Origin: Euwallacea fornicatus
Taxonomy: Eukaryota > Arthropoda > Insecta > Coleoptera > Curculionidae
DNA length: 64,000 nucleotides
Reading direction: 5' to 3'
Assembly: GCF_040115645.1 (NCBI RefSeq)
Contig: NC_089558.1
Coordinates: 3,472,001-3,536,000, forward strand
The stretch's first letter is position 1, and each line of letters begins with the position of its first letter. This document shows, one piece after another, positions 62,716-64,000 of this stretch. The notes under the pieces were generated by a model. It was not told the origin of the DNA. It did no database searches and was given only the letters and a program-made list of their open reading frames with translations. A program made the translations under genes and the position numbers.

Positions 62716-62872
62716 CTGCACAGGTCATTACTATTATAGACCAGTTGGGGTTAATATGCAGGGTCCCTCATATACAGATTACTTCTCAATGGATGGTAAA
62801 CAATTAAAGGGGTTAACCATGAGCTTATCTTAGGATAACAACTACACAACTAGATAAAAACTACATAGATAG

Positions 62873-63862
62873 GCGTGTCCTAAATCGCTCTCATTTTGAT
62901 TTACAGGGAGTTGAAGTTTCACTTTTGTTTTATTTTCATTAATTTCTCCGTTATTTGTTAAGGATTTTTTCCTGTGCAAATTAATTCGGAATTTGTAATA
63001 ACAAGCATTCTAGCATTACGAATAAACTGAAAGAACAATAATTAAAAATGCTCTACAGAGCGTTAGTTTTTTCGTGGTTGGTTTCAATATTTTACATCAG
63101 ATCTTTTTCATGACGTTTTTAGATTTTATTCATTACCTTCAGTTGATCCTTTATATCTTTCATTAACTTTTTTGCCTCTTTAGTTTTTTAATTGGGAAAA
63201 ATGGTTTAAGAGATATTTGCATCAATTAAAACTACCAATTTGGCTTGTAATCAAAGTAATTGCTGAAAATGTCTTCTTACCAAAATACAGGATTCTGCCC
63301 TTCTTCTCATGGATTACCGGAGTCTATTACAAATTCCAGGTGTATTTCTAATAGTTTGACAAGCATTTGCAATATTTTATAATTTTTCTACCTTGTCGCT
63401 TTGTCATACCCCTAGGTCAATCGGGGGGAATATAGTTAGATATTTTTGCAAATATCTCTTAAACTGTAGTTCCTAATAAAAAAAATCTGAAGAGGCAAAA
63501 AAGTTAATAAAAGATATAAATATTCAAATGAAGGTAATGGATAAAATCTAAAAACGTCATAAAAAAAGATCTGATGTAAAATATTGAAACCAACCACGAA
63601 AAAAATAACGCTCTGTACAGTATTTTAAATAATTGTTATGTCAGTTTGTTCGCAACGCTAAAATGATTGCTCCTACCTATTTTAGGTTACTTGTCTTTAC
63701 AAATAAACCAGAAATTAATGAAAATCGAAAAAAAAACTTCAACACCTTGTAAATCGACATGGAAGGAATTTACATGCCTTCGTGTGAAGTTTCTGTCTTA
63801 AAATAAGGTCATGATTCACCCATTTCATTTTTTATCATCCGTTAAGAAACACCCTGTATATG
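62873..63862. mobile_element. nested palindromic repeat
   Basis: Inner arms at about 63051-63190 and 63485-63621 are close inverted copies (ACAGAGCGTTAGTTTTTTCG against ACAGAGCGTTATTTTTTTCG, then GTGGTTGGTTTCAATATTTT and TTAACTTTTTTGCCTCTT). Outer arms also pair: TTTACAGGGAGTTGAAGTTT at about 62910 against TTTACAAGGTGTTGAAGTTT on the other strand near 63755, and TTCATTAATTTCT on both. The right end is ACACCCTGTATATGG. No coding content. Confidence 0.7.
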
Positions 63863-64000
63863 GAATAATGGCAATAGCCTTTCAAATAATTTTTTAATCA
63901 AAAAACGCTTTAAGTAAAAGTTACAAGGCTAATTTGTTGTCTCTTTTTACGACCTTAATTTTTTTTGGCCCCATAACAATCGAACGAAGTCCAACTCTTC

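Noticed and set aside
1..64000. CRISPR arrays, operons or bacterial promoters
   Set aside because: The sequence is eukaryotic with spliced genes; repeats are dispersed and palindromic, not regularly spaced direct repeats.

Overview
This is a eukaryotic, AT-rich window with short spliced exons, an intron-containing nuclear tRNA and dense DNA-transposon debris. The recognisable proteins (myosin XVIII with an insect-like N-terminus, an R-SNARE of the synaptobrevin family, two ABCB6-type half-transporters) and the transposon mix point to an insect. The many short elements ending in ACAGGGTG suggest a beetle-like genome, but that is inference.

Layout. From 1 to about 18.3 kb there is no protein-coding exon I can support. 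The stretch holds an intact tRNA-Leu(CAA) gene with an intron (5237-5352), a decayed copy of it 3.8 kb away inside a local duplication, a decayed tRNA-Ile(AAT) (14369-14441) and palindromic elements. From 18.3 to 36.9 kb the minus strand carries the first three coding exons of a myosin XVIIIa gene (Mhcl type). These encode a Lys/Asp-rich N-terminus, a long Pro/Ser-rich segment and a PDZ domain split by a 14.8-kb intron. That intron is a transposon sink: two Tc1-like pseudogenes, a nearly complete Tc1-like element with inverted repeats, an IS630/mariner-like element, a pogo/Tigger-like remnant, a piggyBac remnant cut by later insertions, a 5'-truncated LINE and several palindromic elements. The motor domain must lie beyond the left edge.

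At 40.2 kb a plus-strand synaptobrevin gene has two coding exons and a 5'UTR intron; reading through its coding intron would give a shorter C-terminus. A 1.2-kb palindrome with two 420-bp arms follows (42.1-43.3 kb). Two tandem minus-strand ABCB6-like genes lie at 44.7-48.8 kb (copy 2) and 51.2-56.8 kb (copy 1). Copy 1 has a complete 837-codon model in 15 exons. Copy 2 keeps the transmembrane core and ATPase but has three exon-exon fusions relative to copy 1 and seems to lack the N-terminal membrane domain. The last coding exon of an unidentified minus-strand gene is at 62.2-62.7 kb, followed by another nested palindromic repeat.

The host genes do unrelated jobs: actin-associated scaffold, membrane fusion, and metal/porphyrin-type transport. 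The features most worth a second look are the structural divergence of the ABCB6 pair and the palindromic ACAGGGTG element family.
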